From Palsa-504 sp963789225 (GTDB lineage: Bacteria > Actinomycetota > Actinomycetes > Streptosporangiales > Streptosporangiaceae): a stretch of DNA of 64,000 nucleotides. A program made the translations under genes and the position numbers. The first letter of the stretch is position 1. The number at the start of each line of letters is the position of its first letter. The notes beneath the pieces are model-generated. The model was not told the origin of the DNA, did not search any database, and was given only the letters and a program-made list of their open reading frames with translations. Where the stretch lies: contig CAWBKD010000046.1 in NCBI GenBank assembly GCA_963789225.1, positions 186,001 to 250,000 of the forward strand, written 5' to 3'. Below are positions 24,882 to 33,884 of this stretch, piece after piece.

Positions 24882-25592
24882 ATGGACTCCCTGGTGCAGC
24901 TTGAGCGGGTGACCAAGAAGTACGACAGCCTACGGCCGGACGGGACTCCGGCGGTGGCAGACGTCAGCCTGTCGGTCGCCGAAGGCGAGGCCGTCGCGAT
25001 CATGGGCCCGTCGGGCAGCGGGAAGTCCACGCTGCTCAACCTGATCGCGGGGCTGGACCGGCCGACGAGCGGAACGGTCCGGGTCGGCGGTGAGCGCGTG
25101 GATACGCTGCCCGAGAGCCGGATGGCCCGCTTCCGGCGCCGGCAGATCGGGATGGTGTTCCAGTTCTTCAACCTGGTCGACGACATGACCGTCGCCAACA
25201 ACGTCCTGCTCCCGGCACAGCTCGCCGGCCAGCCTCGGGCGCAGGCCCGAGCCCGCGCCGGCGAGCTGCTGGCCAGGCTGCGGATCGCCCAGTACGCGGA
25301 CACCTACCCGGCCCGGCTGTCGGGTGGCGAGCGGCAGCGGGTCGCAATCGCGCGGGCGCTGGTGAACCGCCCGCCGCTGCTGCTCGCCGACGAGCCGACC
25401 GGTGCACTGGACACCGCGTCCGGTGAGGCCATCGGCGAGCTGCTGGTGGAGCTGAACTCCGGTGGGCAAACGCTGATCCTGGTCACCCACAACCCCGACC
25501 TGGCGCAGCGGTACGCCCGGCGGGTCATCGAGATCGTGGACGGCCGGCTGGCACGCGATTTCGCGTGCGACCCGACTGGAGGCCGGCGGTGA
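24882..25592 (+). CDS. ABC transporter ATP-binding protein (MacB/LolD type)
   Basis: 236 aa. Walker A GPSGSGKST, the MacB-type Q-loop IGMVFQFFNLVDDMT, signature LSGGERQR, Walker B LLLADEPTGALD and H-loop VTHN. The ATPase partner of the FtsX-like permease that starts in the GTGA overlap at its 3' end. This class drives mechanotransmission or export of peptides and drugs rather than solute import. Confidence 0.92.
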   Translation: MDSLVQLERVTKKYDSLRPDGTPAVADVSLSVAEGEAVAIMGPSGSGKSTLLNLIAGLDRPTSGTVRVGGERVDTLPESRMARFRRRQIGMVFQFFNLVDDMTVANNVLLPAQLAGQPRAQARARAGELLARLRIAQYADTYPARLSGGERQRVAIARALVNRPPLLLADEPTGALDTASGEAIGELLVELNSGGQTLILVTHNPDLAQRYARRVIEIVDGRLARDFACDPTGGRR

Positions 25593-27901
25593 AGGCGGCG
25601 CTGCGGGCCGCATGGACTCGGCTGACCGGCCGGCCGCTGCAGGCGGCGGTCATCGGCCTCGTCGTGCTGGCCTCCACCGTCGCCTCGGTCCTGGCGCTCG
25701 GCCTGATCGTGGAGACGAACGCGCCGTTCGACCGCGCCTTCGCCAAAGACCACGGCGCCCAGGTGGCCATCACGGTCAACGCGGTCCGGGCGTCGCCCGC
25801 GCTCCTCGCGGCCACGACCCGGCTGCCGGGCGTGACCGCCGTCGCCGGGCCGTTCCCCATGGCCGAGGTCACCGCGCATATCCGCCTGCCGGGTGCCGCC
25901 GGGGCCCTGGTCCAGCAGATCGTGCTGACCGGGCGTCCGGCGCCGGGCGGGCCGGTAGACGATCTCTCGCTGGACTCGGGCCGGTGGGCGCGCACGACCG
26001 GTGAAGTCGTGTGGGCCCGGCAGCGCAACAGCCTTCCCGTCGGTCTCGGCCAGCAGGTCACCGTGGCCGGCCAGGGGCTCACTGTGGTCGGCATCGCGAC
26101 CTCGGTCACGGCCACCGCGCAGGCCTGGGTCGTGCCCGCCGAGATCGGCAGGCTGCACGGCCCTGGCGTCGCGCAGATGCTCTACCGGTTCACCCGGGCC
26201 GGCACCGCGACCCAGGTCGCGGACGACGTCGCCGCCGTCCGCGCCGCGCTGCCGGCCGGCTCCCTGATCGGCGCACCGCAGTCCTATCTGACCGCGCGCG
26301 AGCAGGCCGCCACCCAGCTCGCGCCCTACGTTCCGTTCATCGTGGCGTTCGGCGTCATCGCCCTGGTCCTGTCGGTCCTGATCGTGGTCAACGTCGTCAG
26401 CGGCGCGGTCGTCGGCGGGCTGCGGCGGATCGGGGTGCTGAAGTCGATCGGGTTCACCCCCGGCCAGGTCGTCGGCGCGTACGTGCTGCAGGTCGCGATT
26501 CCGGCGCTGGCCGGCTGCGCGGCCGGCGCGGTGTGCGGGGACCTGTTGTCGGTGCCGCTGCTCAATATCAACGCGACCATATACGGGATTGGCCTGCTGC
26601 TGATGCCCGCCTGGGTGGTCGTTCTCGTGCCGCTGGCCATGCTCGCGCTCACGTGCGCTGCCGCGACGGCGCCCGCGATCCGGGCCGGGCGGATGAGCGC
26701 GGTGCAGGCGATGGCCACCGGGCGGGCGCCACGCCCGTCGCGGGGGTACCTGGCCCACCGGTTGCTCGGCCGCCTGCAGTGGCTGCCAAGGCCCCTGACC
26801 GTCGGGCTCGCCGCGCCGTTCACCCGGCCGACCCGCACGCTCGTGACGCTGGCCGCGATCGCGTTCGGCGCCTTGGCCGTGACGTTCGGGATCGGCCTGG
26901 GCACCTCGGCGAGCCGGGCGGCGGCAGAAGTGTCGCTGGCGCAGTCCGAGCCCGTTCAGGTCTCACCACCGCAGGGCAGCCTCACGGCCTCGCAGCAACA
27001 GGTGATCAGTGCCGCGCTGAACCGCCAGCCGGGCACGCGGCACTACGTCGCGGAAACGGATGATCAGCTGGCCGGTCCCGGACAGGCGACGCCGGTGTCC
27101 GTGACCGCCTACGTCGGCGCGCCCCGCTGGATCGGATGGAGCCTGATCACCGGGCGCTGGTACACCGGCCATGACCAGGCCGACGTCAACACCGCGTTCC
27201 TCACCGATACCGGGACCGCCGTCGGCGGCACCTACAGGCTCAACTCGGCCGGACGCCAGACGACCGTGCGCATCGTCGGCGAGGTCTTTGACCCGCACGG
27301 CAACACGGCTGACGCGTTCATGAGCGCGACGACGCTGGCGGCCGCCGTTCCCGGCCTCGCGCCCGACCAGTACGACGTGGGAATCCGGCCGGGGACCGTC
27401 GCGCAGTCGTACGCGAACGCGCTGTCGGCCAGACTCGGGCCGTCCTTCGACGTCACCACGAGCACGAGCAGCCCGGCCCTGCGGGCCGTGGTCCTCCTGG
27501 TCATCGTGCTGACCGTGCTGCTCATGGTGGTCGCCGGGCTCGGAGTACTGAACACCGTGGTACTGCAGATCAGGGAGCGGGCCCACGACCTCGGGGTGTT
27601 CAAGGCGATAGGCATGACTCCGCTGCAGACGCTCTCGATGGTGATCTGCTCGGTCTGCGGCATCGGCCTCGTGGCCGGCCTCATCGCCACTCCGGCCGGG
27701 GTCGCGCTGCACCAGTATGTCGTGCCGGTCATGGGCCATGCCGGGCAGACCAATGTTCCCCGCACGCTGCTATCCGTCTATCCCGCAGGCGAACTGGTGC
27801 TGCTCGCGGTCTCCGGACTGTTCATCGCGGCGGCCGGAGCGCTGGGCCCAGCAGGCTGGGCCAGCCGGGTGCAGACAGTCACCGCGCTGCGCGCAGAGTA
27901 G
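25589..27901 (+). CDS. FtsX-like (MacB-type) ABC permease
   Basis: 770 aa. One N-terminal transmembrane helix, a large extracytoplasmic domain, then a first FtsX block of three helices (about residues 250-380), a second helix and periplasmic-like domain (about 420-620), and a second FtsX block with VFKAIGMTPLQTLSMV. The 'ChVxxxIGFTPGQV' and 'FKAIGMTP' repeats are the two halves of the duplicated permease. GTG 25589 overlaps the ATPase stop, with GGAGG seven bases upstream. Confidence 0.9.
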   Translation: MKAALRAAWTRLTGRPLQAAVIGLVVLASTVASVLALGLIVETNAPFDRAFAKDHGAQVAITVNAVRASPALLAATTRLPGVTAVAGPFPMAEVTAHIRLPGAAGALVQQIVLTGRPAPGGPVDDLSLDSGRWARTTGEVVWARQRNSLPVGLGQQVTVAGQGLTVVGIATSVTATAQAWVVPAEIGRLHGPGVAQMLYRFTRAGTATQVADDVAAVRAALPAGSLIGAPQSYLTAREQAATQLAPYVPFIVAFGVIALVLSVLIVVNVVSGAVVGGLRRIGVLKSIGFTPGQVVGAYVLQVAIPALAGCAAGAVCGDLLSVPLLNINATIYGIGLLLMPAWVVVLVPLAMLALTCAAATAPAIRAGRMSAVQAMATGRAPRPSRGYLAHRLLGRLQWLPRPLTVGLAAPFTRPTRTLVTLAAIAFGALAVTFGIGLGTSASRAAAEVSLAQSEPVQVSPPQGSLTASQQQVISAALNRQPGTRHYVAETDDQLAGPGQATPVSVTAYVGAPRWIGWSLITGRWYTGHDQADVNTAFLTDTGTAVGGTYRLNSAGRQTTVRIVGEVFDPHGNTADAFMSATTLAAAVPGLAPDQYDVGIRPGTVAQSYANALSARLGPSFDVTTSTSSPALRAVVLLVIVLTVLLMVVAGLGVLNTVVLQIRERAHDLGVFKAIGMTPLQTLSMVICSVCGIGLVAGLIATPAGVALHQYVVPVMGHAGQTNVPRTLLSVYPAGELVLLAVSGLFIAAAGALGPAGWASRVQTVTALRAE

Positions 27902-27937
27902 TCCAGCCGTGGTCGCACCTAACCAAGGGAGAAGCTG

Positions 27938-28810
27938 ATGTCCGCAGAGATGGAACGCCTCGACAAGCACCGTAGCCAGGCCCGCACTCGGTCCGGTCCC
28001 GTCAGTTATATCGACACCGGCGGCCCGGGTCGCCCGGCGCTGTTCGTCCATGGCCTGGGTACCAGCAGCTACCTGTGGCGGCACGTGATCGAGCAGCTCG
28101 ACGGGCAGCGTCGCTGCGTGGCCGTCGACCTGCCCCTGCACGGGCAGACACCGGCCGCTGCCGACCAGGACTTCTCGCTGCCGGGCCTGGCCGGGTTCAT
28201 CGCCGACTTCTGCGACACGCTCGGGCTGGCCGGCATCGACTTGGTCGCCAACGACACCGGCGGCGCGATCTCCCAGGCGTTCGCCGCCGGCCACCCCGAT
28301 CGGCTGTGCACCCTGACCCTGACCAACTGCGAGGCACACAACAACCTCCCGCCCCGGGCTCTGCTGCCTGCGGTCCTGCTCTCCCGCATAGGCCTGATGG
28401 CCCGCATCATGCCCAGGCTGCTGCTACGCGACATCTCGCGAGGCCGCAAGCGCATGTACGGCGCCGGCTACCAGGACATCGCCAACCTGCCCATCGACAT
28501 CGCGCGCGCCTGGCTGGAACCGCTGTTCGGCACCGCCGAGTCGGCCCGCCAGAACGACCGCATCCTGCCGTCCCTGCACGCCCGCGACCTGCTCGCGATC
28601 GAACCCGCGCTGGCCCGCCTGCAGGTCCCGACGCTCATTGTCTGGGGCACTGGCGACAAGTTCTTCCGCCGCAAGTGGGCCTACTGGCTGCGCGACACCA
28701 TTCCCGGTGCCAACGAGGTCGTCGAGATCGACGGCGCGCGCCTGTTCTTCCCCGACGAGCGAGCCGCCGAGTTGACGGCCGCCCTCCGCCGCCACTGGGA
28801 CAGCAAGTAA
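27938..28810 (+). CDS. alpha/beta hydrolase, paralogue of the 23394 gene
   Basis: 290 aa. HGLGTSSYLWRHVI and DLVANDTGGAISQAF mirror the first hydrolase, with Asp106 as presumed nucleophile. The C-terminal DGARLFFPDERAAEL again lacks the catalytic His. GGGAG precedes ATG 27938. Having the same fold at both ends of an ABC export cassette suggests that both act on related substrates or that one is a decoy or chaperone for them; this is inference. Confidence 0.85.
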   Translation: MSAEMERLDKHRSQARTRSGPVSYIDTGGPGRPALFVHGLGTSSYLWRHVIEQLDGQRRCVAVDLPLHGQTPAAADQDFSLPGLAGFIADFCDTLGLAGIDLVANDTGGAISQAFAAGHPDRLCTLTLTNCEAHNNLPPRALLPAVLLSRIGLMARIMPRLLLRDISRGRKRMYGAGYQDIANLPIDIARAWLEPLFGTAESARQNDRILPSLHARDLLAIEPALARLQVPTLIVWGTGDKFFRRKWAYWLRDTIPGANEVVEIDGARLFFPDERAAELTAALRRHWDSK

Positions 28811-28825
28811 ACAGGAGACCGCACC

Positions 28826-29812
28826 ATGACCAGTCGCCGGATCCGAACGCGTGAGGAATGCCTGGCGGCGAGCGCAACGCTGCTGCCGTTCCCGGGTGGG
28901 ACCAGCAGGCAGATTGTCGTGGCCGGGGCGGGCTATGCCGGCCTGCACGTCGCGATGCGCCTGGCGGCCAGGCTGCGCAACAACCCCGTGGTCGAGCTGA
29001 CCCTGGTCGACCGCCACGACTACCACCAAGTGCTCACCGAGTTGCCCCGGGTCGCTGGCGGGACCCGGGCCGGAGACGCGGTGCGGATCCCGCTGCAGAA
29101 AGTGCTGGCCAGACGGGTGCGCTTCGTTCCGGCCGAGGTCACCGGTTTCGACCTGCCCGGCCGGCGGCTGCTGACCGGGGCTGGGCCGCTCGACTGGGGG
29201 CGGCTGGTGCTGGCCCTCGGTAGTCGGCCCGACGACTTCGCCATCCCCGGCCTGGCCCAGCGGACGCTGTCGCTGTATTCGGCCAGCGATGCCGAGCAGG
29301 TATGGACCGCTGCCTGCGGTGCGCTCACCGCTGCCGCGGCCGCCGATCCTGAGCACCAGCGCCGGCTGGCGACGGTGGTGGTCGGTGGCGGCGGCGCTAC
29401 CGGGGTCGAGCTGGCCGGTGAGCTCGCTGAGATGCTGCCCGAGGTGGCCAGCCGTCACGGCCTGGCGCCCGACCTGCCGACGGTCCGGCTGATCGAGGCG
29501 GCTCCCACCATCCTGGCCGGCTCTTCACGGCAGCTGATCGACAAGGCCACCAGAATCCTTTCTCACCTCGGCGTCGAGGTCCTCACCAATGTGACGATCG
29601 CCGCGGCGACCGAGGAGGGCTTCCGGTTGAAAGACGGCCAGCTGGTGGCGGGCGGCGTGTTTGTCTGGGCGGGCGGGGTCAAGGCGCCCGAGCTGGTTGC
29701 TGACTCGGGGTTGCCGGGCGGCCGCAACGGCCGTATCAAGGTCGACCGGTACCTGTGGGAGTACCGCCAGTCGGCCAGGCACCTGCGCGGCTGGGACCCG
29801 GTGGCGTTGTGA
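28826..29812 (+). CDS. NDH-2-like FAD/NAD(P) oxidoreductase, C-terminally truncated
   Basis: 328 aa against roughly 400 or more for type II NADH dehydrogenases. FAD loop VVAGAGYAGLHVA, DRHDYHQVLTELPRVAGG, a second Rossmann loop VVVGGGGATGVELAGELAEM and VFVWAGGVKAPELV are all present. After GRIKVDRYL the sequence should continue to the FAD-binding 'GD' motif and the membrane-anchoring C-terminus. Instead an unrelated tail of about 22 residues (WEYRQSARHLRGWD) ends at 29812. The break lies 24 bp from the acyl-CoA dehydrogenase stop, at the right border of the cassette. Confidence 0.8.
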   Translation: MTSRRIRTREECLAASATLLPFPGGTSRQIVVAGAGYAGLHVAMRLAARLRNNPVVELTLVDRHDYHQVLTELPRVAGGTRAGDAVRIPLQKVLARRVRFVPAEVTGFDLPGRRLLTGAGPLDWGRLVLALGSRPDDFAIPGLAQRTLSLYSASDAEQVWTAACGALTAAAAADPEHQRRLATVVVGGGGATGVELAGELAEMLPEVASRHGLAPDLPTVRLIEAAPTILAGSSRQLIDKATRILSHLGVEVLTNVTIAAATEEGFRLKDGQLVAGGVFVWAGGVKAPELVADSGLPGGRNGRIKVDRYLWEYRQSARHLRGWDPVAL

Positions 29813-29835
29813 AGTGGCCGCGTAACTTGCGGTTA

Positions 29836-31080
29836 TTAGCGCACATCAAGCCCGGTGACGGCCCTACCGATGATCATGCGCTGGATCTCCGAGGTGCCCT
29901 CGAAGATGGTGAAGATCTTCGCGTCCCTGTGCCACCGCTCGACGGGGAAGTCCCTGGTGTAACCGTTCCCGCCCAGGATCTGGATCGCCTGCTCCGTGAC
30001 CCGGACCGCGGTCTCCCCCGCGACCAGCTTGGACATCGATCCCTCGGCCCGCGTGAACGGCTTGCCGTGCCGCGCCATCCAGGCCGCCCGCCAGACCAGC
30101 AGCCGCGCCGCGTCTACCGAGGCCGCCATGTCCGCGAGCTGGAACGCCACGCCCTGGTTCTGCCCGATCGGCCGGCCGAACTGGACCCTGGTCCGCGAGT
30201 ACTCGGTCGCGTACTCCGCCGCCGCCCGCGCGATCCCGACGGCCATCGCCGCCACCCCGGGACGGGACGCCTCGAACGTCTTCATGGCGGCCTGCTCGCC
30301 CGCGCTCCCGCCCTCCCGCACCCGGGCCAGCCGTTCCTCGAGCCGCGCCCGGCCACCGAGCACCAGGGACCCGGGCACCCTCACGTCGGACAGTACGACC
30401 TCGGCCGTGTGCGAGGCCCTGATGCCGTGCTTGCGGAACTTCTGCCCCATCGACAGCCCCGGCGTGCCCGGCGGCACGATGAAACTGGCCTGCCCGCGCG
30501 ACCCGAGCGCCGGGTCCACCGACGCCACGACCACGTGCACGTTCGCGATGCCGCCGTTGGTCGCCCAGGTCTTCACCCCGTTCAGCACCCACTCATCGCG
30601 CGCCGCGTCGTAGACGGCGCGGGTCCTGATCGCGGCCACGTCGCTGCCGGCGTCCGGCTCCGAGGAGCAGAACGCCCCCAGCTTCACGTCCCCCGGCTCG
30701 CCGAACATCTGCGGGCACCACTCCCCCGCCTGTTCCGGCGTTCCGTTCGCCACGACGGCCAGCGCGGCCAGCGTGCTGCCGACCAGCGACATCCCGATCC
30801 CCGCGTCGCCCCAGAACAGCTCCTCGAACACGACCGGGACGCCCAGCCCGGACGGATCGAGCCACTGCTGCCCGTAAAAGTCGAGCGAGTACAGCCCGAT
30901 CTTGGCCGCCTCCTCGAGCACGGGCCACGGGGTCTCCTCGCGCTCGTCCCACTCCGCGGCGGCCGGCCGGATCACCGAGACGGCGAACTCGTGCAGCCAG
31001 TCACGCATCTGCACCAGGTCCGCCCCGAGCTCCAGCGAGAATCCGCCGCTCCCGGGGCCCGCCTCCGGCGCATCGCTCAC
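29836..31080 (-). CDS. acyl-CoA dehydrogenase
   Basis: 414 aa. FAD-dependent alpha,beta-oxidation of an acyl-CoA. Family signatures: GAFCSSEPDAGSDVAAI (signature 1), GVKTWATNG, VQFGRPIGQNQGVAFQLADM, and near the C-terminus QILGGNGYTRDFPVERWHRDAKI and FEGTSEIQRMIIGR (signature 2; the Glu in FEGT is the usual catalytic-base position of one subclass). GTG 31080 is preferred (AGGAGG upstream); ATG 31095 in frame is possible. Substrate unknown. Divergent from the methyltransferase at 31234. Confidence 0.92.
   Translation of the reverse strand: MSDAPEAGPGSGGFSLELGADLVQMRDWLHEFAVSVIRPAAAEWDEREETPWPVLEEAAKIGLYSLDFYGQQWLDPSGLGVPVVFEELFWGDAGIGMSLVGSTLAALAVVANGTPEQAGEWCPQMFGEPGDVKLGAFCSSEPDAGSDVAAIRTRAVYDAARDEWVLNGVKTWATNGGIANVHVVVASVDPALGSRGQASFIVPPGTPGLSMGQKFRKHGIRASHTAEVVLSDVRVPGSLVLGGRARLEERLARVREGGSAGEQAAMKTFEASRPGVAAMAVGIARAAAEYATEYSRTRVQFGRPIGQNQGVAFQLADMAASVDAARLLVWRAAWMARHGKPFTRAEGSMSKLVAGETAVRVTEQAIQILGGNGYTRDFPVERWHRDAKIFTIFEGTSEIQRMIIGRAVTGLDVR
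29845..29884. repeat. right copy of 40-bp direct repeat (acyl-CoA dehydrogenase 3' end)
   Basis: Matches 22554-22593 at 37 of 40 positions, same orientation. The two copies, 7.29 kb apart, frame the tetR-hydrolase-ABC-NDH cassette. This copy is inside the intact dehydrogenase. Confidence 0.8.
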
Positions 31081-31233
31081 GCTGCCTCCTGCCATGAAGT
31101 TACTCGAAGGTAACATCGTCGTCCTGGCCGCAGAAAGGCGACCCGGCGTAAATTCGGCAAACTTATCCCGAACGGCGGTGGTACCACCCCCGGGATCCCC
31201 GGGGGCCATGGCTCGGGGAAGTACCCTTGGGCG

Positions 31234-31971
31234 ATGTTCTCGCCCGAAGGCCCGTCCGTGCGTGAGCTGGTGAGGCAGGCGCTGTCCTCGGTGGAGGGCG
31301 GCTACGATCTGCTCGCTCCGAAGTTCGACCACACGCCTTTCCGCACCCCCGACAGCGTCCTCGACGTGACCGCCGGCGCGTTGCGCCCGCTCGGCCCGTT
31401 CGGCCGAGGATTGGACGTGTGCTGCGGCACCGGCGCGGGCGTGCGGGTCCTGGCATCCCTGTGCCAGGGACCGATCGTCGGCGTCGACTTCAGCACGGGC
31501 ATGCTAACGCAGGCGTGCCGTGCGCGCCCGGACGCCACGTGGGTACGGGCCGACGTCCGGGCCCTGCCTTTCGCCGGGGCCTTCGACCTTGCGGTCAGTT
31601 TCGGAGCGCTCGGGCACTTCCTGCCCGCCGAACGGCCCGCGCTGTTCGCCGGGGTCTACCGCGCGCTGCGGCCGGGCGGGCTCTTCGCTTTCCCAGTCGT
31701 TGCGCCGCAGCCCATCACCTCTGGCTGGTACTGGGCGCTGCTCGGGTTCGACCTGGTGATGCGGGTCCGCAACGCCGTATGGCGTCCCCCGTTCGTCATG
31801 TACTACGGCACTTGTCCGCTGCGTGCGGTCAGCAACGACCTGAAAGCAGCCGACTTCACTGTGACGACAGTCCCCCTGACGGCTCTAGGCCGACGGCAGG
31901 ACGGCAGCCCGCAGTACCGGCTTGTCCTCGCGCGCAGGGCCAGCACGCCCGGCGGCTGCGTACGCCGTTGA
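31234..31971 (+). CDS. class I SAM-dependent methyltransferase
   Basis: 245 aa. Motif I GLDVCCGTGAGVRVL, the acidic end of strand 2 in IVGVDFSTGML, motif around WVRADVRALPF and AVSFGALGHF, and the post-motif ALRPGGLFAFPV. Resembles UbiE/Methyltransf_11-type enzymes acting on small molecules or lipids. ATG 31234. Substrate unknown; no linked pathway is evident. Confidence 0.85.
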   Translation: MFSPEGPSVRELVRQALSSVEGGYDLLAPKFDHTPFRTPDSVLDVTAGALRPLGPFGRGLDVCCGTGAGVRVLASLCQGPIVGVDFSTGMLTQACRARPDATWVRADVRALPFAGAFDLAVSFGALGHFLPAERPALFAGVYRALRPGGLFAFPVVAPQPITSGWYWALLGFDLVMRVRNAVWRPPFVMYYGTCPLRAVSNDLKAADFTVTTVPLTALGRRQDGSPQYRLVLARRASTPGGCVRR

Positions 31972-32313
31972 GGAGGAGTGAGCTGATCTGCCTGGTCCCG
32001 CCACTGCCCACGTGTTCGCCATCGACGAGCCCAAATACTAGGCCGACCTGTACTGCGAGCTGGTTCTGCGCCGGTGACAAAGCATGCTGGAGCACACCAA
32101 TTGAGACTTCCCCACCGGTCCGGTGGCACCGACACCTGGCTGCTCGGCCGCGGCATGGGCCGACCGCCCACCTGGCCGTGCTGAATCGGGACGAGCTAAC
32201 CGTGTACGGGCCACTGCTGGCACAAACCGAGATGATCAGACAGTGGCCGCCCCGCTTCAAGCACCACCACGCCGCAAGATCACGAAGTCAAGCTGAAGGA
32301 TTAGGTAGCGTAT
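31972..32313. other. degenerate sequence, no intact gene
   Basis: All plus-strand frames are broken by stops. Short protein-like pieces appear (for example AHLAVLNRDELTVYG and LLAQTEMIRQWPP on the plus strand), so this is probably eroded coding DNA that I cannot identify. Confidence 0.4.
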
Positions 32314-33321
32314 TCAGGAAATGTCTTTACCGAATTTTCGTCTAGAATCAGATGGCCCTTTGCGGTTACCGCGGTGAAACGGCTTTTCTATCGACCTTGA
32401 ATCACGGCCGGCGGTCCGATCGCGCTTTACTCGAGAGACGATTTTACCTTTTCGGGTTCTTGTCCTTGGTCTGCGCGTATTCTTTGCCGAGGGTTGTGTA
32501 TCAACTTGAGTGTCTGAATCTGCCGCCGCTTCGACCAATTCCGGCAACGGCATCCACCTGCCGGGCGATGCATAAAGATCCATATCGATAGGCGGTCTGC
32601 GGCGATCCTCGCGCACCAAATGATTCATAAGATGAACAAACCATATCTGAATCGAAGGTAGCCCATTCCGAGAGCTATCATGACCGCGAGCGCTCGGAAG
32701 ATTAATGACTCCCCGATCCATAACTATTAGTCGATCCACATACCGCAGCGGAATATTAAGCTCGCCGGCAATTCGAGCGAGCCTTGCGCTTTCTCGAATT
32801 AGCCAATCATCCCCCTCGACAAGATCGGTTTCAAACGCAAAAATCGTGAACAGGCATCTGGGACGATTATCATCAGCGGGTTCTCCTCGCTGTCGCGGAT
32901 CTATGAATGTCCTATCGAATGGCCGTAGTGAGCGAAGAGACTGCCCTACTTCAAGGGCTTCCTTTATCGTATCAACCTTCAGTGTTGACTTAATTTCAAC
33001 GGCGGCGAGCAGAGATTCGCATGGCACGAAAGCGGGATCACCGGGCAATAGAAACGGAGTATCGGCCGCTCGATAGATTAGAACATCCAATTGCTTCGAC
33101 TGTGTGTCATGCGCGTCGAATGCAATACCGGTATCCACTTTATAAGCGCCGGGAAGCCGTTCCTGCAGAAACCTTCGGACGCTATCCTCGCGACGCGATC
33201 CCCGTTCCCCTTTATGATTCAGAGCAGTCGCTTGCCTAAAGTCGAGAGCTAGTTGCTCAGCTGCCTCCTTCATGCGTTCGGTCAGCTGTCTAGAGTGGGG
33301 CCGCCGCCTGTACGGAGCCAT
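32314..33321 (-). CDS. DUF6602-like protein (PD-(D/E)xK nuclease-like fold)
   Basis: 335 aa. The N-terminal helix and GSRREDSVRRFLQERLP block, then VDTGIAFD, KQLDVLIY (Asp79), and ESLLAAVEIKSTLKV with the E-x-K pair (Glu109, Lys111), follow the order of the DUF6602 family, whose core resembles restriction-type PD-(D/E)xK nucleases. The C-terminus (RRPRTRTRKGKIVSRVKR) is strongly basic. Base composition is clearly lower in GC than the surroundings, and transposase and HNH remnants are adjacent, so it was probably acquired recently. ATG 33321 follows AAGGA; GTG 33336 is possible. A role in defence is plausible but unproven. Confidence 0.7.
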   Translation of the reverse strand: MAPYRRRPHSRQLTERMKEAAEQLALDFRQATALNHKGERGSRREDSVRRFLQERLPGAYKVDTGIAFDAHDTQSKQLDVLIYRAADTPFLLPGDPAFVPCESLLAAVEIKSTLKVDTIKEALEVGQSLRSLRPFDRTFIDPRQRGEPADDNRPRCLFTIFAFETDLVEGDDWLIRESARLARIAGELNIPLRYVDRLIVMDRGVINLPSARGHDSSRNGLPSIQIWFVHLMNHLVREDRRRPPIDMDLYASPGRWMPLPELVEAAADSDTQVDTQPSAKNTRRPRTRTRKGKIVSRVKRDRTAGRDSRSIEKPFHRGNRKGPSDSRRKFGKDIS

Positions 33322-33361
33322 CTGGTATTCCTTCACTCTAAATTACCGGAGTACTAAGTCT

Positions 33362-33601
33362 ATCCCTACGACCGCCTTCCGCACCATCACCGCCGCCACC
33401 CAGCACTCGGCAACCACCGACGGGCACATCCAGCCGACCCGCAACGAGATTAGCCGTCTGGTCACCACGACCATCCACCCGACCATGCACACCGACCCGC
33501 TGCGCTGGTCCGCCTGGCGCCGACGGCACCAGTACTGTGCACGGACCAGCGGCAAGCCACCACCAAACAATCAACGTCACGATCAACAGCTGGAGTACTA
33601 A
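33362..33601 (+). pseudogene. 3' remnant of a transposase
   Basis: The frame ending at 33601 reads TAFRTITAATQHSA, then NEISRLVTTTIHP and RWSAWRRRHQYCARTSG. The 'W(S)xWRRRHQ' run is typical of the C-terminus of actinobacterial IS4/IS701-like transposases. The upstream part in this frame overlaps the DUF6602 gene and is not transposase, so only the last 80 or so codons survive. I did not find terminal inverted repeats. Confidence 0.5.
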
Positions 33602-33611
33602 GCGATTGGTC

Positions 33612-33884
33612 CTACGCATTACCATCGTCTACGCCGAACATTTTCCATCGCCAAGTCGTGGCCTCTCGGCCACTCTTGCAGCGATGACAATTGGCGCAGC
33701 GGACGTCACATTTATCGATTTTGGCGACAATGCGAGCGAAGCTGTACTTACTGCCATGTCCAGCGAAGATCGTGAACTCTTTGGTCGCGGGGTCTCTATG
33801 GTCGAACTCCAGGACCAGAGGGTCAGCCTCCCCGCAGTCGGCACACGGATGAGTAAGCAGGTAGTCGGCTACGTCCTGCCTCAT
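33612..33884 (-). CDS. small HNH endonuclease-like protein, probably 5'-truncated
   Basis: 90 aa. HPCADCGEADPLVLEFDHRDP and the later CDVRCANCHR give two CxxC zinc pairs around the His-Asn-His-type core (DH...N..H), as in small phage and actinobacterial HNH proteins. Full-length relatives usually carry another zinc-knuckle region in front. Here an in-frame stop lies about 20 codons upstream of ATG 33884, so the gene may be a fragment. Convergent with the transposase remnant. Confidence 0.65.
   Translation of the reverse strand: MRQDVADYLLTHPCADCGEADPLVLEFDHRDPATKEFTIFAGHGSKYSFARIVAKIDKCDVRCANCHRCKSGREATTWRWKMFGVDDGNA

Noticed and set aside
33362..33601. Intact insertion sequence
   Set aside because: Only the C-terminal part of a transposase is recognisable, and no inverted terminal repeats or target duplication were found.
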